Source: Adineta vaga
Taxonomy: Eukaryota; Rotifera
NCBI GenBank assembly: GCA_021613535.1
Contig: CP075496.1
Coordinates: 3,100,001 to 3,164,000 of the forward strand
DNA length: 64,000 bases
Reading direction: 5' to 3'
Every line of letters starts with the position of its first letter. The first letter of the stretch is position 1. A model generated the notes under the pieces. The model saw nothing but the letters and a program-made list of their open reading frames with translations. It was not told the origin of the DNA and did not search any database. This document shows positions 22,758-34,190 of the stretch, one piece after another. The translations under genes were made by a program, and so were the position numbers.

Positions 22758-22914
22758 AATTCTGTACGGTGGATCACTCGGCTCGTTATTCGATGAAGAG
22801 CGCAGCAAAGTGCGAGAAAGCAATGCGAATTGCAGGACACATTGAGCATGAATAACTCGAACGCATCTAGCAGCCAAGACATTAGTCGAGGCTAAATTTG
22901 CTTCAGTCTTGTTT
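22758..22914 (+). rRNA. 5.8S rRNA (unit 2)
   Basis: Identical to the unit 1 copy, with the hallmark 'cggtggatcactcggctcg' and 'gcgaattgcaggacacattg' segments. The 3' end is approximate. Confidence 0.92.
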
Positions 22915-23207
22915 ACATAACATCAAATTCATTTATTTTCTAAATGAATTGCTGGCAAGTTCGATAATATTACTTTATCTAGCTTGCAAGACATATATAA
23001 CATATATCATTATATAGATTTCTATATAATGTTGTATACGTATAAAACGGAGTTATACACATACACAAATGAATTTTATTGTGTGAACTGTCATAACATG
23101 AGAAATCTTTATCATATCCATGTTACTGATAATCAACATGCAATCGAATGACTTTGTAACATAAATATGTGTGTAATATATACTTATCCATTTATTTTCA
23201 CATTTCA
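22915..23207 (+). other. ITS2 (unit 2)
   Basis: About 290 bp of AT-rich spacer between 5.8S and 28S, essentially identical to unit 1. Confidence 0.85.
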
Positions 23208-23547
23208 AGCTGAAGTCAAATTAGAATACTTGCTGAACTTAAGCATATTAATAAGCAAAGGAAAAGAAATCAACTGAGATTGCCTTAGTAATGGCGAATG
23301 AACCGGCAAAAGCTCATTGCTGAAGCGTGTTAGATTTACTTCTGACATGCATTGTAGCATTTGGGGTAACTACTGTATGGTGCCTGTTCGTGTGAGTTCC
23401 TTTGATCAGGGCTTTAACCATAGAAGGTGCTAGTCCTATAATCACGAATAGTTCTGTGCCGTACATTGTCTACCTTTCGAGTAGCGTAGTTTGAGATTGC
23501 TACGCCAACGTGGGACGTAAACTTGTTCCAAAGCTAAATATTATAAC

Positions 23548-23598
<51 letters not shown>

Positions 23599-25801
23599 GA
23601 GAGAGTTAAATAGTACGTAAAACCGTACAGAAGAAAACGAATGGCCGCATTCATCAGATTACTTTGGATTCAATTCGATTTCTATATGATGGTAATACAT
23701 GTTGATTTGGAACTTCAACAGTCCATTGATATGTTCTTGCCTAGAATCGGATGCATTTTCAAAGTATTAACTGAACCTGGATCTATAACATTACAGCTAG
23801 TCGAATCAGTCTATTTTGGTAGCGACTTTTAGTCGTGTTAAAAATATGACTTGCATAAATAACAAATTCGACTTGGCGTTATAGGTAAACTGACGTGTTC
23901 TTTGATTTCAGTACTTTCGAGTACGGCACGCCATGAGCATTGTTTGTGTTACATGAGTAACTAATATCTAAACAATATTAGTTTTATTCATTGTCAATGC
24001 CTAATGTTTTGTGGCTGTCAATGAAATCGGCAAGTCAACAGGAGTTTTGAATGCCGAGTTATTCGACCCGTCTTGAAACACGGTCTAAGGAGTTCACTGC
24101 ATGTGCAAGAGTTCGGCTGTATGAAAAGCCTTGCTCGTAATGAAAGTAAAGAACATTCTTGCAATGTTTGAAGTGTGATTTCTGTCATCTGGTGCAAATC
24201 ATGACAATGAACGCAACACTGACAGGTTCTATTGCCGCTGGCAAAGAGCTTAGTAAGAGTATATGCAATGAGACCCGAAAGATGGTGAACTTAACGTGTG
24301 TAGAATGAAGCCAGGGGAAACCCTGGTGGAAGTTCGTAGCGGTTCTGACGTGCAAATCGATCGTCAAACATGCGTTAAGGGGCGAAAGACTAATCGAACC
24401 ATCTAGTAGCTGGTTCCGTCCGAAGTTTCCCTCAGGATAGCTGGCATTCAATTTTCACAGTTATATCCGGTAAAGCGAATGTTTAGAGGCATTGGGCGTA
24501 AAATACGCTCAACCTATTGACAAACTTTAAATGGGTATGAAGTTCATTTTTCTACTTCATTGAGAATGAACAGCGAATGTGAGTGCCAAGTGGGCCATTT
24601 TTGGTAAGCAGAACTGGCGCTGTTGGATGCACAAAACGTCAAGATAAAGAGCCAGATGGTCTCGCTCATCAGATACCATAAAAGGTGTTGGTCGATATAG
24701 ACAGCAGGACGGTGGCCATGGAAGTCGGAATCCGTTAAGGAGTGTGTAACAACTCACCTGCCGAATCGACTAGTCCTAAAAATGGATGGCGCTCGAGCGA
24801 GCCTCTTATACTTGACTGTTACGATACAACAAGCCATTAACGGACATCATGTCGTAACAAGTAGGACGGTTGATATGGTTGCGTCGAAGGCTAACACGTG
24901 AGTGTGGCTTGAGCAAGTCATATGTACAGATCTTAGTGGTAGTAGCAACTATTCAAATGAGAACTTTGAAGACTGACGTGGAGAAAGGTTCCATGTGAAC
25001 AGCTATTGGACATGGGTCAGTCAGTCCTAAGATGCGCTCGAAAGAGGGTTCCGAACGAGGAATATCTATATTCATATCATATTTATATTCCATCAAATCG
25101 AAAGGGAAACAAGTTAATATTCTTGTACTAAGTGTCGGAGATTGTTTGATTTCGTGTCAAACATATGTGGTAACACAAACAAGCTCAAATACATCACAAG
25201 TGGTCCTGGAAAGAGTTTTCTCTTCTTTGTTACTTCATCAGACGACCCTGGAATCAGTTCAACTGGAGATAGGGTTCAAATGAAGGTAAAGAGTAGCCGT
25301 TCTTGCTACTTCCTCGGTGCATCATTTGTGATCCTTGAAAATTTGAGCGAGATATTCAATTTCGCACTTATCTGTACTCTAAACCGCATCAGGTCTCCAA
25401 GGTGAAAAGCCTCTAGTCAATTAGAACAAGGTAGCACAAGGGAAGTCGGCAAAATCGATCGGCAACTTCGGGATAACGATTGGCTCTAAGTGCTAGGGTG
25501 TTCGGGCTTGATGATAAAGCAGTAGACTTGCTATTGGAGCTGAGCTTTCGGATGCAGCAATGTGTCTGATCGTTCGGACTAGTGGCTTGTCTTGCTGTGG
25601 AATCGTTTTGCTACGGTATGCGGTTCGCTTGCGGGCCGTATTACTTCGGACATCGTTTAATAGCAAACTTAGAACTCGCTGCGTCTAGGGGAATCCGACT
25701 GTCTAATTAAAACAGAGCTTTGCGATTGGCCGGAAAACTTGGTGTTGACGCAAAGTGATTTCTGCCCAGTGCTCTGAATGTTAACGTGAAGAAATTCAAA
25801 T

Positions 25802-25839
<38 letters not shown>

Positions 25840-25841
25840 CT

Positions 25842-25882
<41 letters not shown>
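23208..25882 (+). rRNA. 28S rRNA, 5' segment, interrupted by R4-type element (unit 2)
   Basis: Same as 6909-9580, ending with the complete left target copy agtgacgcgcatga (25869-25882). One extra A occurs near 24915 ('gagcaagtcata'). The altered R2/I-PpoI site (ttCTgg at 25840-25841) is present here too. Confidence 0.95.
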
Positions 25883-28800
25883 GGGAGCGATGCAGACACC
25901 TCCACGCGGTGCTCCTGGAAAGTTGAATGGGACTAAGTTACCCACTCAGCAACTAATCATCTGTACAAACGAAGCCGAAGCCCGGCGCAAACTCAGGTCT
26001 GATCGTCTTGTCCACCCAACGGTGGCAAGCGATGACTCAAAGCGAACCGTTGGTATTCGTGCGGCGTCACCTATGCTCACCCATCAATCCGATCAAAGTC
26101 CACTTGGACAAAAAGGATTGGGTGACGGAGTCTCTGCTGAGCAGAGGAGACCAGGTCATTGGAATGACGAAGAGATTGAAGAGCTTCGTAGACTGGTCAG
26201 TAGTAATATTGGCCCCCAGGGTAAAATCTCCTGGGTAGCTGTTGAAAAAGCTTGGAAAGATCTCAATCTCGGTGAAAGATCTAAAGGAAGCCTATGTGCA
26301 AAGTGGCGTGACATTAAGAACAGGTCAGTCACCCATCTGGTTCCTGACGACTCTAAGGAATCTCAAGGAAGTGATAATGTAACATCATCTGACAGTGTAA
26401 CAACGGACACTACTGCCCCTACCCAAGTTCAGGTTGACAGTAGTAGCACTGCGGATAAAGATAATAAAGACAAACAGTCATCTGGAACTGTCGATGCAGA
26501 GACTGTCAATATTGATATCAAGCGGATATTCAATAAACACATGAAAATATCGAAAAAGATTGGTTGTAAGCCGAATAAAAGGAAACCGCCTTTCAGAATC
26601 TCGGGAAGAATGGTTCAACCGATCATCAAGGAAGTCGATGGGTTAATCGACGATGAGCTGGACATGGAATCCAGAGGTAGACCATCCTGGGAGAAATTAT
26701 CCATCGTCGTTTACGCCGGTGCGATGACAGTATCCGAGGTGGCCAACCAAAGGAATAACGATAAGAAGAACAAATCAAAAGAATGGTTTCGTAGTACATC
26801 TAAAGAAGTAAACTCCCTGTGTGTGACCATCGGCAAAGCCACGGCGGAATTGAACAGACAGAAGGAACACAATAGTAAGAAGCCAACCGTACAGCAAACC
26901 CTTAACATCCGAATGCTGAACAGGAAATACAAGGCGGAAACCTTTGCTGAAATAACATCTCTCGTAGAAAAATTGAAAAACAGACTACAGCTACTACGAT
27001 CGCGTATAGCATTAAGGAAAGCAGACGAAAAGCGCTATCGTGCTAGACACCTGCCTACGAAAATGCTATTCCGAGGCAATGGTGAACAAACATCGGATAA
27101 AGTACCGGACGTTCAACGGGTTCGGAACTTCTGGAAGACTATTGTGGGAAAGGATAAACCGTTCAATTCTAAGGATAAGGATTTAACAGCCTGGGAACAA
27201 TCCCTTAAAGGAGCGCCCGAGGAAGACAACCTGAAAAGTCGCCTTAATCGGGATCTCTGGCAAGGAATTACTCGGAAAGCTAAACCTTGGAAAGCGCATG
27301 GACCAGACGGATTACAATCGTTTTGGTGGAAGGCATTCAAAACAGCCAACGCAGCTCTTTACCAACTGGCGCGTTTCCACCTGACAACTGGGACATCGCT
27401 GGAAAACTGGACAACCGTTGGTCGTATCGTATTAATACACAAATCGGGTTCGCACGAGGACCCAGCAAATTATAGACCAATAGCATGTCTCAATACATGC
27501 TATAAAATGCTAACGAGTTTCATCACGGCATACTTGCAAAAGTATGTCACGGAGCGTTGTATCCTACCTGGAGAACAAATAGCACTACGTGAAGGAGTGT
27601 GGGGTTGCACTCATGCATTAACACAAGACCAGAGCTTAATAGCAGATGCACTGAACCAAACACAAAGACCTATCAGTGTAGCCTGGATCGACTATGCAAA
27701 AGCATTTGACAGCTTGCCTCACAGCTACATCAAATGGCTCATATCCGCAGTGCAAGTTCCGAAAGCGTTAGCTACGTTTATAAAGAAACTAATTTGCAAG
27801 TGGAAAGTACGATACGAAGCTAGAGACCCCAGAGGAAACATACTCAGAAGCAGCTACTTGAAAATCAAGTCTGGAGTATTACAGGGCGACAGCTTCAGCC
27901 CTCTACTGTTCTGCATTGCGATGGCGCCCATCAGTCATGCAATCAATAAAATGAAGTGCGGCTACCGAACAGCCTCTGGGAAATCGAAAAACATGCAGGT
28001 CGAGTTATCGCATCTCTTTTACATGGATGACTTGAAGCTATACGGAAGCTCATCGGAGAACCTGACTAAGATGGTCAAGAAAGTTGAATCAATCTCAACA
28101 GCAATCAATATGAAAATGAACACGAAAAAATGCGCGGTCGCCAACTTTATTCCGAAACGAATGCGAAATAAAGAGGAGGGCGTATTGCCAATCCAGAGTG
28201 ATGACTGCTTAGGCTTTCCATCACTTGATTCGGAGGGGCTCTACAAGTACCTTGGAATAGAACAATCGCTAGGGGTAAAGGAATCAGAAGCCTGGGAACG
28301 GGTGGAAGAGAAGTGCTGTAAATCCGCGACACGTGTATGGAGCTCAGAATTAACTTTCCGACAGAAAGTAAGCTCCTTTAATATGACAATAATCCCTGCT
28401 TTAAAATATATCATCACTAACACAATAAAAGGCAGTGGAAAATACATAAGTGTTCTCGAACGTGGCGAAAAACTAGACAAAAAGTTTCGAAGACAACTTA
28501 CAGAAATGAAAGTTCGGTACAAAGCCAGTTGTGTAGACCGACTCTACCTGACGACTGAGCTAGGGGGATGTGGTTTGAAGTCGGTGAAAGATTCTCTCGA
28601 AGAAGCAACCATATACTCCTGGGCGTACCTCTGTACAAGAAAAGAGCTGAAGAACTCGCTCAACCTATTTGTCAGCATGAATAAAAGGGATAAACGAAGC
28701 GTGATTAGTGATGCGAAAAATGTACTTGAAAGGTATAGTATTACGGCCGAACTGGACCCAGCTCAGTCAACCGTCAAGCTAGACGGGATCCAGTATGAAG

Positions 28801-29912
28801 ATGCTAGACTACTAGCCCGGCATGTAGTAGGGAAAATCCGTCTTGCAAACAACACCCGCAGACGCGAATCATGGGAGGCGAAAGTACTGGCAGGACGAGT
28901 ACTACATTCAATAAGCAATATCGACCGAACAACATCCTTTCTCTGGTTAAGAGAAGGAAAATTATCAGCAACTGCGGTCCGAAACATCATTGCAGCACAG
29001 GAGGGATGTCTCATCACCCGATCCCATCCTTGCAACATAAACTCGAGCAATAAGAACTGCCGAGCGTGCGGTAAAACCACTGAGACCATAGAGCATGTGA
29101 CGACGGGCTGCTCTAAATGGTTACCGACACTATATATTGATCGCCACGACTCTGTAGCTCGGAACCTCCACTACAGAATATGCGAAAAGTACGATCTTGC
29201 CTCACAGCACTACTCACAACGCGTGGATTCAGTAAAGGAAAATGATCGGGTCAAGTTGTACTGGAACCAACCGGTACAAACTAAGAAGATCATTAGGCAT
29301 AACAAACCTGATATCATAGTCTTCGATAAAGCTACTAAAGTAGCAACTATTGTTGAGATTGCAGTGTCATGGTTTACAGGTATGGAGCGGCAAATAGAGA
29401 TAAAGATGAACCGCTACTGTGTCAATGGAAATTACGAGCATGAACTTGACACTCCATACCCTCGGGGTGATAGTTTGTCTCGCGAACTTCAAACTGATGG
29501 TTGGAGTGTCGTTTTTGTACCAGTGGTCATTGGCGCATGTGGCGAAGTAGTCCAGGGCTTGAGCGAACAGCTAGCAAATAGCTTGGGTATTAGTAAAGAA
29601 AAGACAGAGGATTGTATCGAAAGAATGGAAAGAAGTGCGGCCTTGGGAACCAGCAGAGTTATCAAGAACCACTTGGCTATGGCAAGTTAGAAAGGAGATC
29701 TGGAATACAGTTACTTGCTAGCAAGTAACTAAAGAGGACAGAAAGCGGACAAGGTTATGGCGAGGTCCTCCGACCCTTGTACCTAGACCAACCGAGATAC
29801 ATTGTAGCTAGTTGTGAGTAACGATTAGTGTTCTCTACGGAAACGCCTAGTCTCGACTGGGATTAGAAACAGAGATTGTCGACTCCTCACTGGCGACAGA
29901 GAGGAACATACG
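25883..29912 (+). mobile_element. R4-type rDNA-specific non-LTR retrotransposon, unit 2 copy (intact ORF)
   Basis: A 4.03-kb insert in 28S, sense orientation, flanked by exact 14-bp copies of agtgacgcgcatga (25869-25882 and 29913-29926). It has only 7 bp before its first ATG, one long ORF and a 222-bp 3' UTR ending at the target without a poly(A) tail. Site specificity, sense orientation and lack of a tail are normal for rDNA-specific R elements. The RT and endonuclease place it in the R4/Dong group rather than R2 or R1. Confidence 0.9.
25890..29690 (+). CDS. R4-type retrotransposon polyprotein (DNA-binding, reverse transcriptase, endonuclease)
   Basis: The enzyme that nicks 28S DNA and reverse-transcribes the element RNA there (target-primed reverse transcription). 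It has about 1266 codons. Positions are counted from the upstream in-frame ATG at 25851. A Myb/SANT-like helix set with spaced tryptophans (HWNDEEIEELRRLV ... KWRDIKNR) lies at about 100-160. RT follows: NYRPIACLNTCYKML, motif A WIDYAKAFDSLPHSY (W612), motif B SGVLQGDSFSPLLF (~674) and motif C FYMDDLKLYG (~724). Then come a zinc knuckle CRACGK...HVTTGC (from ~1070) and a restriction-like endonuclease with KPDIIVFD (K1152) and a following VEIAVSW. No APE endonuclease is seen, as expected for this group. The frame stays open upstream into 28S as far as 25851; I start at 25890, the first ATG inside the element. All catalytic motifs look intact. Confidence 0.9.
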   Translation: MQTPPRGAPGKLNGTKLPTQQLIICTNEAEARRKLRSDRLVHPTVASDDSKRTVGIRAASPMLTHQSDQSPLGQKGLGDGVSAEQRRPGHWNDEEIEELRRLVSSNIGPQGKISWVAVEKAWKDLNLGERSKGSLCAKWRDIKNRSVTHLVPDDSKESQGSDNVTSSDSVTTDTTAPTQVQVDSSSTADKDNKDKQSSGTVDAETVNIDIKRIFNKHMKISKKIGCKPNKRKPPFRISGRMVQPIIKEVDGLIDDELDMESRGRPSWEKLSIVVYAGAMTVSEVANQRNNDKKNKSKEWFRSTSKEVNSLCVTIGKATAELNRQKEHNSKKPTVQQTLNIRMLNRKYKAETFAEITSLVEKLKNRLQLLRSRIALRKADEKRYRARHLPTKMLFRGNGEQTSDKVPDVQRVRNFWKTIVGKDKPFNSKDKDLTAWEQSLKGAPEEDNLKSRLNRDLWQGITRKAKPWKAHGPDGLQSFWWKAFKTANAALYQLARFHLTTGTSLENWTTVGRIVLIHKSGSHEDPANYRPIACLNTCYKMLTSFITAYLQKYVTERCILPGEQIALREGVWGCTHALTQDQSLIADALNQTQRPISVAWIDYAKAFDSLPHSYIKWLISAVQVPKALATFIKKLICKWKVRYEARDPRGNILRSSYLKIKSGVLQGDSFSPLLFCIAMAPISHAINKMKCGYRTASGKSKNMQVELSHLFYMDDLKLYGSSSENLTKMVKKVESISTAINMKMNTKKCAVANFIPKRMRNKEEGVLPIQSDDCLGFPSLDSEGLYKYLGIEQSLGVKESEAWERVEEKCCKSATRVWSSELTFRQKVSSFNMTIIPALKYIITNTIKGSGKYISVLERGEKLDKKFRRQLTEMKVRYKASCVDRLYLTTELGGCGLKSVKDSLEEATIYSWAYLCTRKELKNSLNLFVSMNKRDKRSVISDAKNVLERYSITAELDPAQSTVKLDGIQYEDARLLARHVVGKIRLANNTRRRESWEAKVLAGRVLHSISNIDRTTSFLWLREGKLSATAVRNIIAAQEGCLITRSHPCNINSSNKNCRACGKTTETIEHVTTGCSKWLPTLYIDRHDSVARNLHYRICEKYDLASQHYSQRVDSVKENDRVKLYWNQPVQTKKIIRHNKPDIIVFDKATKVATIVEIAVSWFTGMERQIEIKMNRYCVNGNYEHELDTPYPRGDSLSRELQTDGWSVVFVPVVIGACGEVVQGLSEQLANSLGISKEKTEDCIERMERSAALGTSRVIKNHLAMAS

Positions 29913-29926
<14 letters not shown>

Positions 29927-29945
<19 letters not shown>

Positions 29946-29955
29946 ACTGTCCCTG

Positions 29956-29997
<42 letters not shown>

Positions 29998-30004
29998 CTT
30001 CAAT

Positions 30005-30038
<34 letters not shown>

Positions 30039-30419
30039 ATCTGTCTTCGTAAAGAGACTTGAAAAGTGTAGCGTAGATGGGAGTGGCAACACGTCAATGA
30101 AACACCATTATTTTCATTGTTTCTTTACTTACTTGGTTATACAGAGATTGGATTTTACATCCAGTGTTTGAGTGACAAACGTCGATACTTGTATCAACGT
30201 GATCTGCTTCAAGGAAAGAGACAGGTGGGGAGTTTGGCTGGGGCGGTACATCTATCAAATGTTAACGTAGGTGTCCAAAAGTTGACTCAGTGCGGACAGA
30301 AACCACACATTGAGTAAAAGGGCATAAGTCAGCTTGATTTAGATTTTCAGTACGAATACAGACGGAGAAATCCGGGCCTATCGATCCTTTTGATTTAACG
30401 AGTTTTTTGCAAGAGGTGA

Positions 30420-30454
<35 letters not shown>

Positions 30455-30477
30455 GGCCAAGCGTTCATAGCGACGTC

Positions 30478-30515
<38 letters not shown>

Positions 30516-30557
30516 CGAAGCAGACTTCGCAAAGTGTTGGATTGTTCACCCACCAAT

Positions 30558-30610
<53 letters not shown>

Positions 30611-31062
30611 ATTGGATTTTGTCATTGATATAGGAATCGTACTTAGTACGAGAGGAACCGTACGTTCGGACATTTGGTTTACGTATTTGTTCGAAAGGAC
30701 AATGATGCGAAGCTACCATCCGACGGCTTACAACTGAACGCCTCTAAGTTGGAATCCGATCTAGACTCAATGATTTTTTGGCACATTGGTTGTCGTCAGC
30801 ACATTTATATATGTTCAAACTGTTGATCAAGTGAACATATGAATGAAGCTACCGTATTGTTGCCTCGTCATAATCGAAATGAGATTGTGATTGCAACGAT
30901 GCATTTTTAGTCGAAACAACACTAATGGCTAGAATCGATTGTAAACGACTTTCTTCAGTAACAGAGTAACGTACACGTGAGAGCAACCGCCACATTGCGA
31001 TCCGCTGAGTTTCTGCTCGATGTTATGCTGATTCGATAGGCTTCAGTCCTATACGACATTTG
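29927..31062 (+). rRNA. 28S rRNA, 3' segment (unit 2)
   Basis: Same as 13628-14762, including the peptidyl-transferase region and the sarcin-ricin loop 'agtacgagaggaaccg'. One extra T occurs near 30754 ('ttggaatccgat'). It ends in the atagg/cctat hairpin. Confidence 0.93.
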
Positions 31063-33241
31063 CATTTTATCATCAGTAATAATTTCTCTTATTCATTCAT
31101 TCATTTTCTATGACTTAGTCGTTTTTTTCTATTTTTCGATGAGAAAAAAAAACACAACAAGTATCACTCTATAATTTCATATTGACTTGATATATGTTCC
31201 ATCACATACATACATACATATATCTTCTATGTTACTCTATTTCGAACAAAACAAAAGCTACAAGTGAATATTCACTTGGAATTATATATATATATATATC
31301 TTATCTTCGTTGTCTTTTCATGTCTTATATATACATATATATGTATATTTCTTCTTGATCATTATCATCATCTATATATGTTGCATGATATATACATACT
31401 GATTGTGAATATCGTATCGAAAACATTGTTGATTTGATGTTCTTTCTTCATATAATAATGAAATAGAAATGCTGATTCGATAGACTTCAGTTCTATACAT
31501 ACGACATTTGCATTTTACATTTCACCTTCAACATGAATATGTGTTATAAAAGAAGAAGAAGAAAAAAAAACAGAAATACAAACGAAATCGATATAGTATT
31601 CGATCTTGTTCTGAATATCAACATGTATACATATATGCGTTCATGTCAGAACATATAAGAAACAATCTTTTATTCAAAGTTATTTGATATATTTTATTCT
31701 ATGTATGAATAACATCTAAATCAATTGATATTATATGAATAAATTGCAAGAAAAACAGACTACAACACGAGCTATTAGTAATATTATATGAACACAAGTC
31801 TTTTATTTTTCAAGAAAAATACATGAATTCAGTATATATATATATATAACACACCATATTCATATCTTCTTTCAATCCAACTTAAATAACAAAATAAAAA
31901 CAAAAAAATTCTCTACGTTTTCATCTTGATCAAATTTTAACAATACAATAATCATCTGAATTATATGATGACAATATATACAAAACCACAACATGTATCG
32001 ATACACTACACATATCGAATCAGAATCATCTCGAAGATGTCATATGATGAGATGAAATGAAATGAAATGAAATGCATATATGAAATCATCATTTCTAACA
32101 GTTTTCTCATTTCATTTATTTGGATTCTATTCGAATTCATCTGCTCTGATATTATCATAATAGTCGAATTTATATTATATTATGAACATATATCTTGTGC
32201 ATTTAATAATTCCAATCAAATTCGATGTTTACTATTGTGAATACAAATAGATAGTATATAGAACATTTAGAAATTCTTTTCTCGATATACATTTAATACA
32301 CATTATATCATTGACTTGTATAGCTTTCGATTCGACGATTCTATCAATCTCTAGATTCATAAGATGTGAAATAGAAAAAAAACAACAAAAATTATATATG
32401 TTTCATCTTCAATGCAATTATTATAATGATTTCAACGTCATTTTCGTCAAATCTCTCGCAAAGTAATCAGCATATTATTCGTGACATGAACGAATTCATT
32501 CAATCAATTTAATGAAACTTTTCATTCTTATATTCTACATACACATTCTATACGATCTAAACATCAATCTGCTCTGTCATTTTCATCGATTGTTGCTATG
32601 AATGTAAAATCTTCTTTTTTTCAATACAATTTCATACAACTTGTAGCATAGAAATATAGTATCATCTTCTATATTCTATGAATGAATATATATGTATGAA
32701 TGAATATATATGTATGTATCAAAGGTTTAAACTATCTCAAAGATGAACAAATATTCAATATTAAAAGTGAAGAAAAATCGATTTGTAAATTTATATACTT
32801 GTATGAATAAAAAAATATCATTTTCAATTTTCTAAAGCATACAAAAGGAAAGAAAATACGTAGGGTGAATGAGAGTGAGAATGAAAATCAAAGGTTTAAT
32901 CTTTTCGTAGATCAGTATATCTATATAGAGAGTTGAATACTTGATGAATATAGATGGACATGTATAACGAATATTTATCTTGATTGATTTTGATATAGAA
33001 AACGAAAATCAAATAAATCTTAACATTGAAATATAAAATATTATATTTATTCTTATGAAAATAACAATTAGAAAATATGCTTGAATATGAAATGCATGAA
33101 GATTTATAGAAAAACATATATATTTTATCATAAAATAGAAAATAGTAGTTTTATGATTGATTTTTATAGAAGAAATCACGCTAACAAATACAATCATTCT
33201 ATACTTGAGATCTATATATGTAATCATCTAGAAGATGTATG
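31063..33241 (+). other. Last spacer of the array, truncated
   Basis: It matches 14763-16943 closely and then stops: the sequence follows the spacer to '...gaagatgtatg' at 33241 and is unrelated afterwards. The ATTC microsatellite here (31091-31104) is shorter than in unit 1. The spacer LINE, subrepeats and next 18S are all absent, so this is the physical end of the array, or of its assembled part. Confidence 0.85.
31470..31517 (+). repeat. Spacer copy of the 28S 3' end (unit 2)
   Basis: Identical to 15183-15230: a variant of the 28S terminus, with hairpin ataga-cttcagt-tctat, 457 bp downstream of the 28S copy at 31026. Confidence 0.7.
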
Positions 33242-34190
33242 CGTAATCATAGTCGTATGGATGTATGTAGAATATAAAGGAATAAGTAGGTGGTGAATTA
33301 GTGATTTATATGATATTATTTGTTACATTGAGCTTTTGATCTAAATTCATCTTTAATACGAATTGGTGTGACACTGCGTTTCGAAATCATATTGTTTTGT
33401 GTGATGCGTGGGTAAGCTATGAATAGTTTGTTTTTAGTATAGTATTTTATTGGGGTTGTGAACAATGTTCATGTAGGATTTTGGTATTTTTGTGAACGCG
33501 ATCAATTATCTCAATATCTCGGAGACAGTATCGTTTTTTCTTGTAAGTAATTAAAGGATTGTTTTAGTTTGATATCTATGTATGTTGCTTTACTATAGTT
33601 TTGATGAATTGGTGTTAATTAGCGCTTTGTTAGTTGACTTGCTTCGGTTGAGATGCGCAAAGATGATGCAAGTTTTTTGCATGTTTTATGCAGTTCATAT
33701 CTGATCGTTTCAAATAGAAGAAATAGCGTCGTAAAATCAATTATAAGAGATTCAGATCAGTTTTTCTTAAATCTTTTTTGTCTGACAGATGAGAAAACTC
33801 GAATATTGTATCTTCAACTTTCATGGTATTATTTCACATATATTTCTGTCTGTATTTCATATATGTAGTTATATTGAATACTACAATGAATAGAATGGTA
33901 ATGTGTAAGCGAAAACTGGGTGTATTTACTCGTCTTTTTCGTTCCTTTTTTACCACTGTGATATAGACCATTATATCTACACACAAACATATGTTATCAT
34001 CAATCCATATATTTTGTGATAACTACAACGAACAGGTGAAGTATTGATTCAAGCGAGAACAAAATGATGTGTTTCATCTTCTTTCTGATTCTTTCTTATC
34101 GTATAGTTTAAAAACGCACACAGAAACATTAAATTTTTTATTGTGATACACTTTGACGGAGTAATCTAGCATAAATAGTGAATAGTATTT
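33242..34190. other. Unique DNA next to the rDNA array, no gene recognised
   Basis: AT-rich single-copy sequence between the array edge and the first gene. The longest open frame (33653-33868, +, 71 codons) has no recognisable content. On the - strand, fragments between about 33320 and 33780 look weakly protein-like but are broken by stops, so a decayed gene or element is possible. The promoter of the gene at 34191 should lie at the right end. Confidence 0.4.

Noticed and set aside
25883-29912. Calling the 28S insert R9 (described from bdelloids) or R2
   Set aside because: Its target duplication is 14 bp, not 126 bp; it does not sit at the R2 cleavage site; and its RT motifs are R4/Dong-like (YMDD rather than the FADD of R2).
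33242-33400. Telomere-like repeats at the array edge
   Set aside because: No tandem TGTGGG, TTAGGG or similar repeat is present on either strand.
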